The position numbers were made by a program, and so were the translations under genes. DNA of 64,000 nt from Isoetes taiwanensis (taxonomy: Eukaryota > Streptophyta > Lycopodiopsida > Isoetales > Isoetaceae): assembly GCA_021234155.1 (NCBI GenBank), contig JAJEKV010000100.1, positions 970,116 through 1,034,115 on the forward strand. Reading direction: 5' to 3'. The notes below the pieces were generated by a model. The model made no database searches, was not told the origin of the DNA, and saw only the letters and a program-made list of their open reading frames with translations. How positions within the stretch are numbered: position 1 is the first letter of the stretch; every line of letters starts with the position of its first letter. Below are positions 24,801 through 35,898 of the stretch, in pieces.

Positions 24801-26226
24801 AACTCGGAAAGGCCTAAATTGCTTCTTCAACCCCGGTAAGGGTATTTGTGTATCGGCAGACCCTATGTGCAAACAAATTAGAGAATATTTCTCAAGCAGT
24901 CTTGCATTGTGCAGTTCATAAATGCGAGTCGCCGCTTTCGAGTTGGTCTATTGTGCAAAGATTGCAGACATGGATAACTACCCTGCCATGCTATTGTTCA
25001 CTTCCACAATGAAGAAACAAGGTGCAACATGAAAACTAGCCCTCAATTTGTAATATGAAAAGCATATAGCAAGTCTGTTATAGACAATATATATGACATT
25101 CGGGCCAATCACATGCAATGTGAAAATTTGCCCGTGCATAATGTCTTATACAATGATGTGGCTTTCAAATATTCATGCGAGAAAGATGGCTCGAGAATAT
25201 GCTCTTCATCTGAATTCCCTGGTCTTTTTCAAAAGAAGTTAAGTAGCCTTGAAAGGCAATGGTGGCATGGTGAATATGCATGGCATCCAAAGACGACGTT
25301 ACCTCCGAGTGTACGTGATGTTTTATTGATAGATTTTAGAGAAAACAAAACTCATAGGATTTGTCATGACAAAATGCGCTTCGGTTGGAACTTCATGAAG
25401 TTTGTTGCCATGCACACAATTCGGAAATGAGCAGCTTTTGGCATTTGCAAGAGCCGATTTGTGGCCGGGATGTTCTATTTTTGCTTTGTAACTTCGGGAC
25501 CATGTGTGTTTTTTTGATCTTTGGATGGCCGATGAATCTGTTCTCTGACTATATTCATTTTTTCTTCTTTTGCCTTTTGACTTAATATATGTATTGGTTA
25601 CTTACATTGACCCTTGAGTGACATCAGTTCATGTTTAGTGGAGGAAATGCCTTGTCTGAAAAGTCTTTTACCTATCCTATAAATGGATATGCATTTGTCC
25701 CCAAGCACTATTTGGACCTTTTTTAAATTGGTGCTATGTATAGAAAGAAATGGAAGGGTCTTAATATGTTCAATGTTGTTATGTTTAGTTTTCCATTCCT
25801 TGGTCGGGGTTTCAAATTATCCCTTGTCAAATGGATGTTTTGAAGTCATTAGGTCTATTAGCTGATTTGGCATATTTATATTGTTAATTTAGTTTTAGAT
25901 TTTTTGCGGTGCTAATTGAATTTATCAATGATGTATATTGGGAACATAAGATGGTGGATGACTTTCCGGGAGTTCTCATGATGGAGCCATTGTCAATGCT
26001 ACAACCTTCAAGGAAAGGCGATTGCTTATCACAAGGCCTCTGTATCGGTGGATTTATCTCTCACGCATCTCGATTATTTATCTTCTTTTTTGGCGATAAA
26101 TTATTTAAATCCTGTCTGTGATGCTTTTGCGGGAAGGGTTATCTTAGCTTACGCTTTTCGATTACGGTGACATCGTGTATTTTGTTATGGTCCTTGCGAG
26201 CCCCTTTGCACAAATGGAGGGCTTCA
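21859..26226. other. Unrecognised spacer with a 48-bp tandem duplication
   Basis: Positions 23253-23299 recur at 23301-23347 (CGTTAGAATTCC...). The open frame at 21975-22391 has two hydrophobic segments but begins with GTG rather than ATG and matches no family I know. Phrases near 22275 and 23490 (GAGGTGGATTCAAG) and near 22290/23630 (GAGAATAAGG-GGCGTGAAGG) recur, indicating dispersed repeats. No exon with good splice support was seen. Confidence 0.4.
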
Positions 26227-26335
26227 CTTGAATCGGGTTTGAGTACTTGATTTGGAGGAGTTGTGGAAGTCCTGAGGAAGCTTGAATCAGGCTTGAGTAT
26301 TTCAGATTTGGAGGAGTTGTGAAAGTCCCGAGGAA
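26227..26335. repeat. Imperfect ~54-bp tandem duplication
   Basis: CTTGAATC(G/A)GG(T/C)TTGAGTA through GAGGAAG occurs twice in tandem with several substitutions and a 2-base indel, so it is older than the perfect short duplications elsewhere in the window. Confidence 0.75.
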
Positions 26336-26433
26336 GCTTATAGAGTGTATGAAGCACACTCAAATCAAAATGTATTTGCATGGGGAACAATGATTCTTTG
26401 GGCGTGCATAGCTTGGCAATGCTAATGCTTTCG

Positions 26434-26765
26434 GATTGCTCTAAAGTCGTGAGTGACATCCAACCAAGCGAAATGTCATTTGTTGTTATCCTTGATGCAT
26501 GCACCCATGCAGCCTCTATCTTGGATAGAGGTTGTGATTGATTTACATCTATGAGTGAATGTCATGGTAATGTGCCAAATGTGTCACAGAAGTTGAAGAG
26601 TTGCTTAGGACTCTCTCTGAGCCCAAAATAAGTGGCTGGAGCACACTTCTTTGTTCTTGCAGAGCTCATGGGAGCCTTGAGGTAGAGAAACAATGTTTCA
26701 AAGAAACCATCGATTTAGCATCTAATTATGTTGTGGCTTATGTAGCTGTCACAATGTTGGTATGT
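26434..26765 (+). pseudogene. Pentatricopeptide repeat (PPR, E/DYW-type) protein fragment
   Basis: The reading frame gives SDIQPSEMSFVVILDACTHA, then ILDRGCD, a stop, FTSMSECHGNVPN, and further on SGWSTLLCSCRAHGSLEVEK with YVVAYVAV. This is the usual run at the end of a plant PLS-class PPR protein: P-E-x-T-F-V-x-V-L-x-A-C-x-H, then SM...G..P, then W-x-T-L-L-x-x-C-R-x-H-G-x-x-E. Such proteins act in organelles on RNA. The TGA after RGCD, frame changes between the two blocks and loss of upstream repeats and of the DYW end show it is a remnant. Confidence 0.75.
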
Positions 26766-27686
26766 ATTGTGAAAATATGATTGTATCTTAATCGATGCTC
26801 TGAGGATCCTTTGAGCGAGGCACATCATTGGACTTTATATTATGTATATGCAATGTGGAGATCACAATGCAATTTGCAAAGTTTAGTTTGCGAATGGAAT
26901 GCATATGGTTACCGTTAAAGTTTGCAATATAGCTATTTCAGATGTTTAAAATGTTGATTCCTTGGCCATTGTCTTTTACACATGATTTTACAATTAGGTA
27001 AAAGCTGAGGCAAAGCTGATGATTTTTTCAGTTTTTTTGAGGCAAGTTCTTACTGGAGTAGAAGAGTAAATAATGTTACATTCACTGAGGAACAGGTTGC
27101 GAGTTCTGTTGGCCATTGTGTTGGCAATAGCACACTCTATGTTAAATTTTATAATGACTGGCCTCTTTATGTTAAGGTCATTGTGTGGACAACAGCCCAC
27201 TTTATGTTATGTTCACAATAATGTTGGCTCTTCGTAGTAAATCATGGTAGTATATGCCAACATAATCTATCTGCTTAGCCGCTCTTAACGTAGCATCTGC
27301 CTAGCCTCTTCTAGTATCTCATTTTGCTGGTGTTTTCTAACGTTTTATCTGCTTAGCATTTATTATGTTTTGATGTATTGAGGATGTTGGGAATAACCAT
27401 TCTTCTTGGTTTTTACCTCACTTCTAGTGGTCTTTTAGAGTGGTCGTCCAATTAACACCACCTCGTCCCTAAATTGTTCATTGGAGTACCCTTTTACGTT
27501 CCCTCAATCAACTCTTGCGCTTACAAACTTGGACTTCATTAAGAGTGTTACAAGTAATTTGCATGTTACAAGACTTAGAGGTGATAGAAAAAACCAAATG
27601 TTTCAAATCATAAATGTGCAGCCTGGGACATTGAGTCTTACCTTTTTTTTGCTTTTTGTTTCCTTATCACCAATTTCTTTTTTCTA
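26766..27686. other. Unrecognised spacer
   Basis: AT-rich sequence with no recognised gene. The small plus-strand frame ending at 27687 finishes exactly where the inverted AGATTCC array begins and has no recognised domain. Confidence 0.5.
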
Positions 27687-29703
27687 GGAACCTTGGAGAA
27701 TCTAGGAAAATCTTCATAGGATTTTAGAGATCTAAGAGAATTTACATAGAATCTTGGGTAATTTACAGGAATCTTGAGAGAATTGTTGGAATCTAGGGGA
27801 ATAAGGGAATCTTCATAAAATCTTTGAGAATATAGGGAATCCTGATGAAATCTTAGAGATTCTAGGGGAACCTTAGGGGAATCTTTATGGAATCTTGAGA
27901 AAATCTAGATATATCTTTCACGTTGGGTATGCTTTGTAGTGTCTTTATATAATCTAAGGAATACTTGCGATATCTTGGGGAATCTTTATAGATTCCTAGA
28001 AAACCTTGATTTTATAGAAACTGTCTTGATGGAATGTTGGTAAACTTGGAAATCTTATAGAAATTTTGGAAATCTATTCTTCCCAACGTACGTACATTCG
28101 ACTTCGTACACTCCCTCATAGTACAAAGACTTGTATATATATATATATATATATATATATACAAGTGGTTCTACTATGAGGGACTGCACAAATTCGACCG
28201 GAAGCCAATGCAAAGTCATTCAATGAAGATTCTATAAGCATTCCCCTAGATTCTTTATGATTCTATGAAGATTCCCCTAGATTCTCAAAGATTTTATGAA
28301 GATTCCCTTAGATCTCCTATGTTCACAAAGATTCTTTTTAGATTCTCCTAGATTTCCGAAGATTATGCCAAGATTCCTCAAAATTCTATGTAGATTCTCC
28401 AAGATTTTATCCCTAGATTCAGAGAAGTTCTCTTGATATTCTCATAGATTCCTCAAGATTTCCCAAGATTCTCCAAGATTCCCTCTAGATTCCCCAAGAT
28501 TTTATGTAATTCTATTGAATTCTCCAAGATTTGATGAAGATTCTCCTAGATTCCTTTAGATTATAGGAAAATTCTCCATGATTTTCATGATTTCACTAGA
28601 TTCTCAAAGCTTCTAAAAAGATTCCCTTAGATTCCTAAAGATTCTCTTAAGATTCCTCGAGATTCTCTAAGATCCTATGAAGATTCCCTTAGACTTTACA
28701 TGATTCCATCAAGATTCCTCTAGATTCTTAAAGATTCTATGAAGATTCCCTTGGATTCCCTTAATTTCTCAAAGATTCTCTCGTGATTCCTATAGATTCC
28801 CTTCGATTTTCCAAAGATTCTCTTGAGATTCCCTTTTATTCCCAAAGGTTCTCTTAAGATTCCCATAGATTCTATAAAGATTCCTCTAGATTCTCCAAGA
28901 TTGCATCAAGATTCCTCTAGATTCTCCACGTATTTATAAAGATTCCTTTAGATTCCCTCAGATTCCTATGGATTCCCTTTAGATTCCCTAAGATTCTCTT
29001 GAAATTCCTCTAGATTCTCTAAGATCTCTGATGATTCTCTAGATTCCTATAAATTACCATGAATTCTGTAAAACTCTAAGATTCCAAAAAGATTCTTAGT
29101 GTTCGATCACGTTGCCCGCAACTGCGACGAAATAGTGCCAAAGCACCACTCATTGGAAAGCTCTCAACGAGAGGAATCCAATGGCGTGGGTCCCACCTTT
29201 ATCCGACCCCTCTACCGCAAGCTACGTGCCTTTGAAGGCGATTAAACAAAAGGAAGCTTCCCAGAAAGTGTAATCATAAATGTTTTGCCACCTCATTACC
29301 TTTTTATTAATGAGGGTGCCACCTCACCTCCTTTAAATAAAAAAAATCAATTTAATATTAAAAAGTTAATGGCTAGGATTTATGCTCACTTTTTGATCCA
29401 ACGGCCAAGATCTGCTACACCAAATCTACTTTAAGGGACCTTCCTTGCACCTTCCTTACAAAAAATCAAGGGCTAGGATTTATCCTCCCCTTTCGATCCA
29501 ACGGTCCAGAGATGTGGTGCATGCCCCCATGCACGACCCATGCATGCCTCCATGCATGCCCATAAGGAATGGATGGCCATGATGCTGCCACCTCACTGGC
29601 CCCACTTTAAATGGACGGCATTCGGGCATGTAAGAATCAAACACATGATATACCAAAGTTTATGATATACCTTTATATATATAACTGATATATATATATA
29701 TAT
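27687..29703. mobile_element. AGATTCC-family insertion: inverted partial copy plus unit C
   Basis: 27687-28130 is an AGATTCC array in reverse orientation (GGAATCTAGGG phrasing) that ends in the reverse of the TACAAGTCTTTGTACTAT start module. A (TA)n run follows, then unit C (28160-29680) in the forward direction with the same start, array, TCGATCACGTTG junction and tail as units A and B but visibly more diverged. The right junction (TATATATACAAG/GTAGCTACC) lies inside the phosphatase exon of the neighbouring gene. No outer TIRs are present. Confidence 0.7.
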
Positions 29704-32411
29704 ACAAGGTAGCTACCATATTCCTTGTGTTGCGAAGAAGAGAGGCACTCCATATTACAACTTCAAATTTTTGCAAAGCCCACTCCACAAACTCATGGTA
29801 ACCTGGTCTGCAAATCAGGTACTTGTTTGCAGTCTCTTTCACTACATGGTGCGTATCAGGTCGAGGCAGTACTTTTTCACTGGTTCTCCTCTGCTGTGTA
29901 TGTACCAGTACTCCATTTATATCCAGAACTATGAGCTTCTTCGGAGGTTGCCATCCCTCACCCCCTTCTTCCATGTGCTGAACATTGTAGTCATGTGCTG
30001 TGGCTTTGCTGGTCGGTGATAGCGAGTGCTAACGTTCATGCTGAGATGCACCTGCCCCATGATCTCCCTGCCCCCAAAAAATCTGTGTCTCCTGGCTATC
30101 CGCAGCCTTGGCACGGGGACTAGGTGGTTTATCAACCTTGTCCACAGAAACTACTTTCCTTGTTCTCCTGCAAAATCAAAAGTGGTGCTACAATTACCAA
30201 CTGAAACTTGCAGAACATTGTGCCAAGTGAAATAAGACAAGAAAAATAACTGCTTGAACTTAAATATTGGATTGCACCTTTTATATATAATAGGTTGTTT
30301 TGGCACTTTGGTTTCTTCATTATCTGTCTGGGTTCTCTCACTATCTTCATCTTCAGATTCACTAAGTACCACTTGTGTCTGCCTTCTCCTTCTGCAGGCA
30401 AATGCATATTGATCCATAGGTTGAAACTCCAAACAAATTTTACAAGGACACAATGGGGGAAAATAAATATATTCTGGTATTAAACAAAAACCTTTTAGCT
30501 GCTCGTTTTGGCAAGTCTTGTGCAATCAAAATTGGGCCTGAAACAAGTATGGGAAAATTACATTAGACTGGGGGTTTTTTCCCTAGTGCGACGTCTATAG
30601 GCACGTCCTCATCAACCGAATCATCTGACTCACCCTCACTCTCGGGTTCTGTAACATTTTTTGTCCTTGACCTTGTGAACCTAGTGATTCGGGTCACAAC
30701 CTTGTTGACCTGCTTCTCCACATCTTCAACATCCTTGTCTGCCCCTGCATCAACAGTGTCAGAGGAGGCCTTTGTAGAGGCTGCTGCAGAATTTGGAACT
30801 ATAGTGTAATTGTCAACATCGTCAGAACTACTAGAATCTGCTTTGGACCGTGTTGGTGTCTTTAGCACTGTGCTTTCAGTCTTTGCATTGTCTTCTTGTT
30901 GCTTCCATCTTCGCGTATTGCTTGTTTAAAGCGCTTCTAATGTTCCCAATTGAGGAAAACAAGCGTGTACCTTTTCGGGTTTGTTCTTGCTTGTGGAGTT
31001 CGAGGTCCTTGTAGACTTGTGTCGGGGTCCTTTTACTAAGAGGTGTTCTAACATGCTTCCTTTTCTGTTCTTTCATGCGGAGTTGTAGCTACCACCTCAT
31101 CTATATCAATTGTCTCAACTATGTGTTTGTGTGCTGCCCCAGCATATAAGGGTTCCTGCTTGATTGTCTTCCCCAATTCCTCCACTAAGCCTGTTGGAAC
31201 TGTTTCTGAGCATTCGAGGCAGTGTGTCTTCTCCATAAGCAAACTCAGGCACCACATTTGACTTCGGTGAGAGGGTGTAATCATCCGGAATGCGAGCCGC
31301 ATGTGGAGCATCTCTCCTCATCTCCAATTGGCAACTTGAATGGCACGGGATAGATGCTCACAAGCCGCCCGCCTGACTCTCTTTGTAAGTTCCTAAGCCT
31401 GTTGACATTCGTAAATCTTCTTTGGGCTTTTGCAAGCTGCACTTCATTGTTTGCAACCTCGGCTGACTCACTGGTGGCCACTGTTGAACTATCCCATCAT
31501 CTCTTGGGCCACCCCCATTTCAACAAGGGGCTTTGAGCATGTACTACGCCATGTCTTTCTCTCTCTCTAAGCTCTGTAGCTCAACAGAGGCACCGACATC
31601 GGGACTGTCGGGGCTTGAAGGCGTGACATGTTGTCTTTTATTGTCTGTAATTTCTCTTACGGGCCAGGAAGAAAGTTCCCTTAGCTGGGATTTGGACAAC
31701 TAGCTCCTTCTTGGAGACTAAATCAAGCCTTCTTGCGTGTTTAGGGTTTCACCGCAAAGCTTTGCACATGACTTCGGGCGTGATATGTTCTCCCCATAAG
31801 GCATTGTAAGGCTGTTGGGCACATTACAAGCAGCTCTAATGGACGGCCTCCCTTCTAATTTAATACCGGTGCCTCAGGAAACTTGCCTTTCGCTATGCTT
31901 TCAGTCTTTGTGGTTTCTTGAGATTTTCTCGTCTACGCTCGCTTCTTGGAGCCTTCTTTGGTGGGTTCACTTTTAACCTTCTTCTTTGTAGGCTCGACTC
32001 TTTGTTGCAAGCTGGCGCCCAATTAACCTTGAACTTCTCACGGATCTGCTTTGCTCTCTGGCAGTTATTGAATGCAAATAGGTATGATACTGTCTTTCTA
32101 ACTTCTCTGTTCTTCAATCCGTCCAGGTATATTTTGCTCAGAAGTTCAATTAGAGCTTCTTCGTGCTCTGGCCTTACCTGCTGCCTTGTGGCGTGACGTT
32201 AAAATCTCTTCTTCTTCTTCTTGTCAATAGAAGTTTTGCCAGGAATGACCCCGTTGGTATCCCAAACTTCATTGTACTCTGCTGCAGATATGATATCTGT
32301 TCGAAATTGAGAGGGATGAACGCCCTCGTTTGGCAGACCCGCATACGCATGGAAGTCTTCTTCGGTTTGGCAATCAGCCAGGTCCGGACTTAAGGGAACG
32401 TTTCTTCTGGC
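29704..32411 (-). pseudogene. FCP1/NIF-like (HAD) phosphatase gene with long charged N-terminus, inactivated and truncated
   Basis: The terminal exon 30167-29704 reads KKLIVLDINGVLVHT, YLICRPGYHEFVEWAL and FEVVIWSASLLRNTRNMVAT: a HAD/FCP1-type domain of the plant subgroup with D-x-N-G where classic FCP1 has D-x-D. Two upstream exons (30391-30278, 30537-30492) join it in one frame with consistent phase-2 AG/G-A splices and encode a basic then acidic stretch (RRRRQTQVV, SESEDEDSE). Further upstream, 30868-30563, 31481-31048 and 32411-31560 carry long, shifted open blocks such as ALIELLSKIYLDGLKNREVR and RLDLVSKKELVVQIPAKGTF that I do not recognise. In-frame stops: TAG at 30031-30029, TAA at 32201-32199 and several TGA/TAA between. 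The exon is cut at 29703 by a repeat. Joining the upstream blocks into the same gene is inference. Confidence 0.65.
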
Positions 32412-34922
32412 CTGGAAGAATGCAAGAAAATCGAATTAACAGGGGACTCTAAACCCATAGAAATTTTGTTTAGTTGCTTTTTGCTTACCCGGCGCATGGC
32501 CTCCGTTGGAATTACTGCTTAGCGGGCGGATCAATCACCTTCTTTACCATGGTTGATCTGTTTGTTTAATATGGAAATCCGAGAGCACAAATTCGCGGGT
32601 TGCTTGGCCGGAGTAGAGAAAGTTGGGGAAGAGAGATTTGGAAAATACAAATTCAAAAGTTAGTTTGTCTACTGGTTACAGACTGCAGCGGGTCGCATTC
32701 ATTACCGCGGGCGGCAAACAGGTAATGATTGTATAAACGGGTACAAGCTAGACGAAGAGACAGGCAGAAAATAGGTGGTACTATATAGGTGAAGGGTGGG
32801 AAAATAATGTATGAAGGGTGGAAAAAAATGCATTTTGGGTGCTTTTGATCATGATAGAATTTTTGATGTTGAAGTTTCAAAAAGCCTGAAACATAAATAT
32901 ACAGATAAAAATATGCTTTAGATTTTATTATGCAGAACTTTCGATGTTGAGATTTCAAGGCCTCGAAACACAAAAAATACAGATCTTACATGTGGCAAAT
33001 ATCAGAGCATCATGCAAGCAAGAATATGAGACCCAGGTTCGTTGTCTTAAAATTCCAGTTTGACGTCTTTTAAGAGCTTTCAAGCCTCTCATGCAGCAAC
33101 ACCAGCAGGGAAGCCCCAGAATAGGGTGACTTCTAGTTTGCGGCCCCTCCTGTCCCGGTGAACACGACAGCCTGCAGTAGGTGAATACGACAGAACAGCC
33201 GAAAGAAGAAAAAAAAAACTGTTCTTGATATAAGTAAATCCAAAAACAATTCCAACATCGATCAATAGCTATCAGATATATATATGACCATTTACAACAT
33301 TCAAGAATGTTCTACAATTTTCTAACATGCTCTAGAATTTCTGTAACATTCCAAGGCACTCTAGAAGCCACCATCTGGTCTGCCAAGAACCTTCCGGAAG
33401 CCACCAGATCTGGCGGCCGAGATCGCGTGGGATCTAATGGGCGCCTAGGATCTGACGGCTGATATATAATGGAACTTTCCGGAAGCCACCACTAGAAATT
33501 ACATATATATTATGATATTCTTGCATGCTACTCTCGGCTTTAATTTCGAAGCCCAACTTGTATGAGAAAAAATCCTTACGAAAATTTTACCTTTACTTCC
33601 ATCGAAATAACATTCAGCCTTAGACTTTTTGCCTTTAAAATTTTCACAATCTTCACATCAACGAGGCCACCATTGCAACATATTAACTCTTCCAAAACCA
33701 CATTGGACCATTTATCCAAAAAGTGGCCGTAGTCCAATATGCTTAAAACCATCAAAAAGCATTTAATGTGCTATAAATTAGTGTGTCATCTAAAGATAGT
33801 CATCCAACTTGCATATTTTGCCTTTTTTATTTTAAGATGGTTCTCCCATCACTTCATTACTTAAAGTCGTTGTCAATATTGAAGTAGCATACAATTTTAT
33901 ATTTCTCATACATGAGCTCTTTTTGAATTAATAATAAGTTACAGAGAAATTGACATGTAAAGCACAATTGCATATACCACCACATGTCATGTCATGCTTT
34001 GCCTATTCACCATTATTAATTTGCATGCCACTTTAATGATACAATATTGTCCCTAATGTGTACAACATCAAGGCATCCATATGCAAAGACGTAGAGCCAC
34101 CTTTCCCACAATGTAATATCAAGTAATGACATTGAAGAAATGCAAAAAAGAGAGTTTTTTCATTATACTACTGGGCAATAAATTCCTTACCCATTTTTTT
34201 TATGATTTGAGGATTCAAAGAGAATATTCTCTCCTCCTCCTCCTCCTCCCTCCCCTCCCCCCCCACAAGGATGTAGGATACCTCTTTTTATAAGAAAAGC
34301 ACTAAGAAAATGCAGTATTCTAACACCTTCCTTTACTAAAATTTACACGGCCTGAATTTTGTTATACTTTAATCAATACTCAAGACTAATACTTGATATT
34401 ATGAGTATATTTAGGGAAACCCAATTACATATGTTTTATAGGACAACTTGGAACATTTATACTTTCCTCAGATTAACTCTATGCTTATACATAATATAAT
34501 TATCTTATTATTTGAATCTTATATGTTTCACACAATGTCATATATATGTAAAAAGTTATCTTCCGAACTAGCATTTTTTTCTTAATTTATTGAATACATT
34601 GAAAATAGACAATGCATAGGATTGTTTGGGTGATAACTTAGAGACATCTAATGAGTTTTCTCGTGACATAGAAGGGTTTCTCTCAAGGAATAAAATTCTA
34701 AACTAGACATCGAAGAAAAATTGTCTAAGGCCTCAAGCTTAACGAAATAATTTGTATGTATATTACAAAATTGACATGAAACGACCTCCTAGATTGAGTG
34801 CATACTATGGGTTATTAATGTAATGTATGATGACACAATACTTCAACCCTCATGGATGACTAGATAGTAGAATATTTAAGGGGTAATGGAACAGAAGTTT
34901 CATATTTCTATTCAGAGTAAAT
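32412..34922. other. Unrecognised spacer with TIR-like and microsatellite patches
   Basis: 33360-33500 has two CTTCCGGAAGCCACCA segments around GATCTAATGG/GATCTGACGG phrases, similar in style to repeat ends elsewhere here. 34230-34265 is a short CTC-rich microsatellite. A minus-strand ATG at 32550 with a GTAAGC donor at 32488 could be a first exon of the pseudogene, but it has an early TAA and does not join in phase. Nothing else was recognised. Confidence 0.45.
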
Positions 34923-35470
34923 AGGCCATTATTGATGATCGGAAGATCGAGGGTAGCTCGAAGTTTACGCAGCTACTCCTCAAGGATCAAGACCCTTCTG
35001 TTGTCTTGGAGACACAAGAAGCTCAACCTGTGGACCCGCTACCATCAGAGCAAGAAAAGGATGTCGAAAAGGAGAAGGAGGATGAGGAAGTTGAGAAGGA
35101 GGACGAGGAAGATGAGAAGGAGGACGAGGAAGGTGAGAAGGAGGATGATGTTGAAATGGAAATTGAGAAGGATGCTCCTGACGCTACACTAACCTCTGAA
35201 GAATTCCTCGCCCAGATGGAACTCCTTAAGCAAGCGGCACAGGCAGGGGGAGAAGAAAGCGAAGCTGCTCACAACGGCATCATTTATAATGTCATATTAA
35301 CGGCATTCGTAGAGTCATGTATAGCTTCACATATAGCATCATCTATAGTTTCATATATACCAATATCTATAATTTCACATATAACGTCATGTGTCATGTG
35401 TAAGGTCACTAGCAACACCATTTATCATGCTAAAATTATTGTCATGTATAATGTCACTAGTAACTGGTAA
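34923..35470 (+). other. Acidic low-complexity open frame, function unknown
   Basis: A frame open from a TAG at about 34920 reads DDRKIEGSSKFTQLLLKDQD, then a region almost entirely of E, K and D (about 35050-35170), then TLTSEEFLAQMELLKQAAQA. There is no ATG near the start, so it would be an internal or final exon. The tail after about 35290 runs into AT-rich repeats. It may be a remnant of a retroelement gag or a nuclear protein exon; neither can be shown. Confidence 0.3.
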
Positions 35471-35760
35471 TGCCACCCATAATGTTAAAATGTTTGTCGC
35501 TAATTATAGTAATATCTAATATCAACCTGCCATGTATTTTCTCAATATGAATGTCATCTATTTTTTCAATATGAATGTCATCTATTTTCTCAATATCGAT
35601 GTCATCTACTTTGTCAAATTTCTATCATTTTTTGATTCATTATTCTTAGAGATTGCCGCCGTAGTGGCACTACTTATATCACTTACCAGGTCATATATAA
35701 TGCAATCTCAATTGTAAGGTCATATATAATGCCATCTACAAAATCAATTGCATTTTAGTG
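35290..35760. repeat. AT-rich degenerate tandem repeats
   Basis: Loosely repeated ATGTCATCTATTTTCTCAAT and CATATA(A/G)CATCATCTATA phrases with a period of about 24-27 bases. No gene is visible. The same flavour returns at 40860-41150. Confidence 0.6.
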
Positions 35761-35898
35761 AATCAACTAAAATAATCATTCATTTAATCTTTAATATAAA
35801 GGCCTTGTGCAATTGAATTAAGATATATAATACGTTTTTTGCAAGTAAGAAGTTTAACTCATATCCTAAGATTTTTAACCAACAGCTTAATTATAAAA

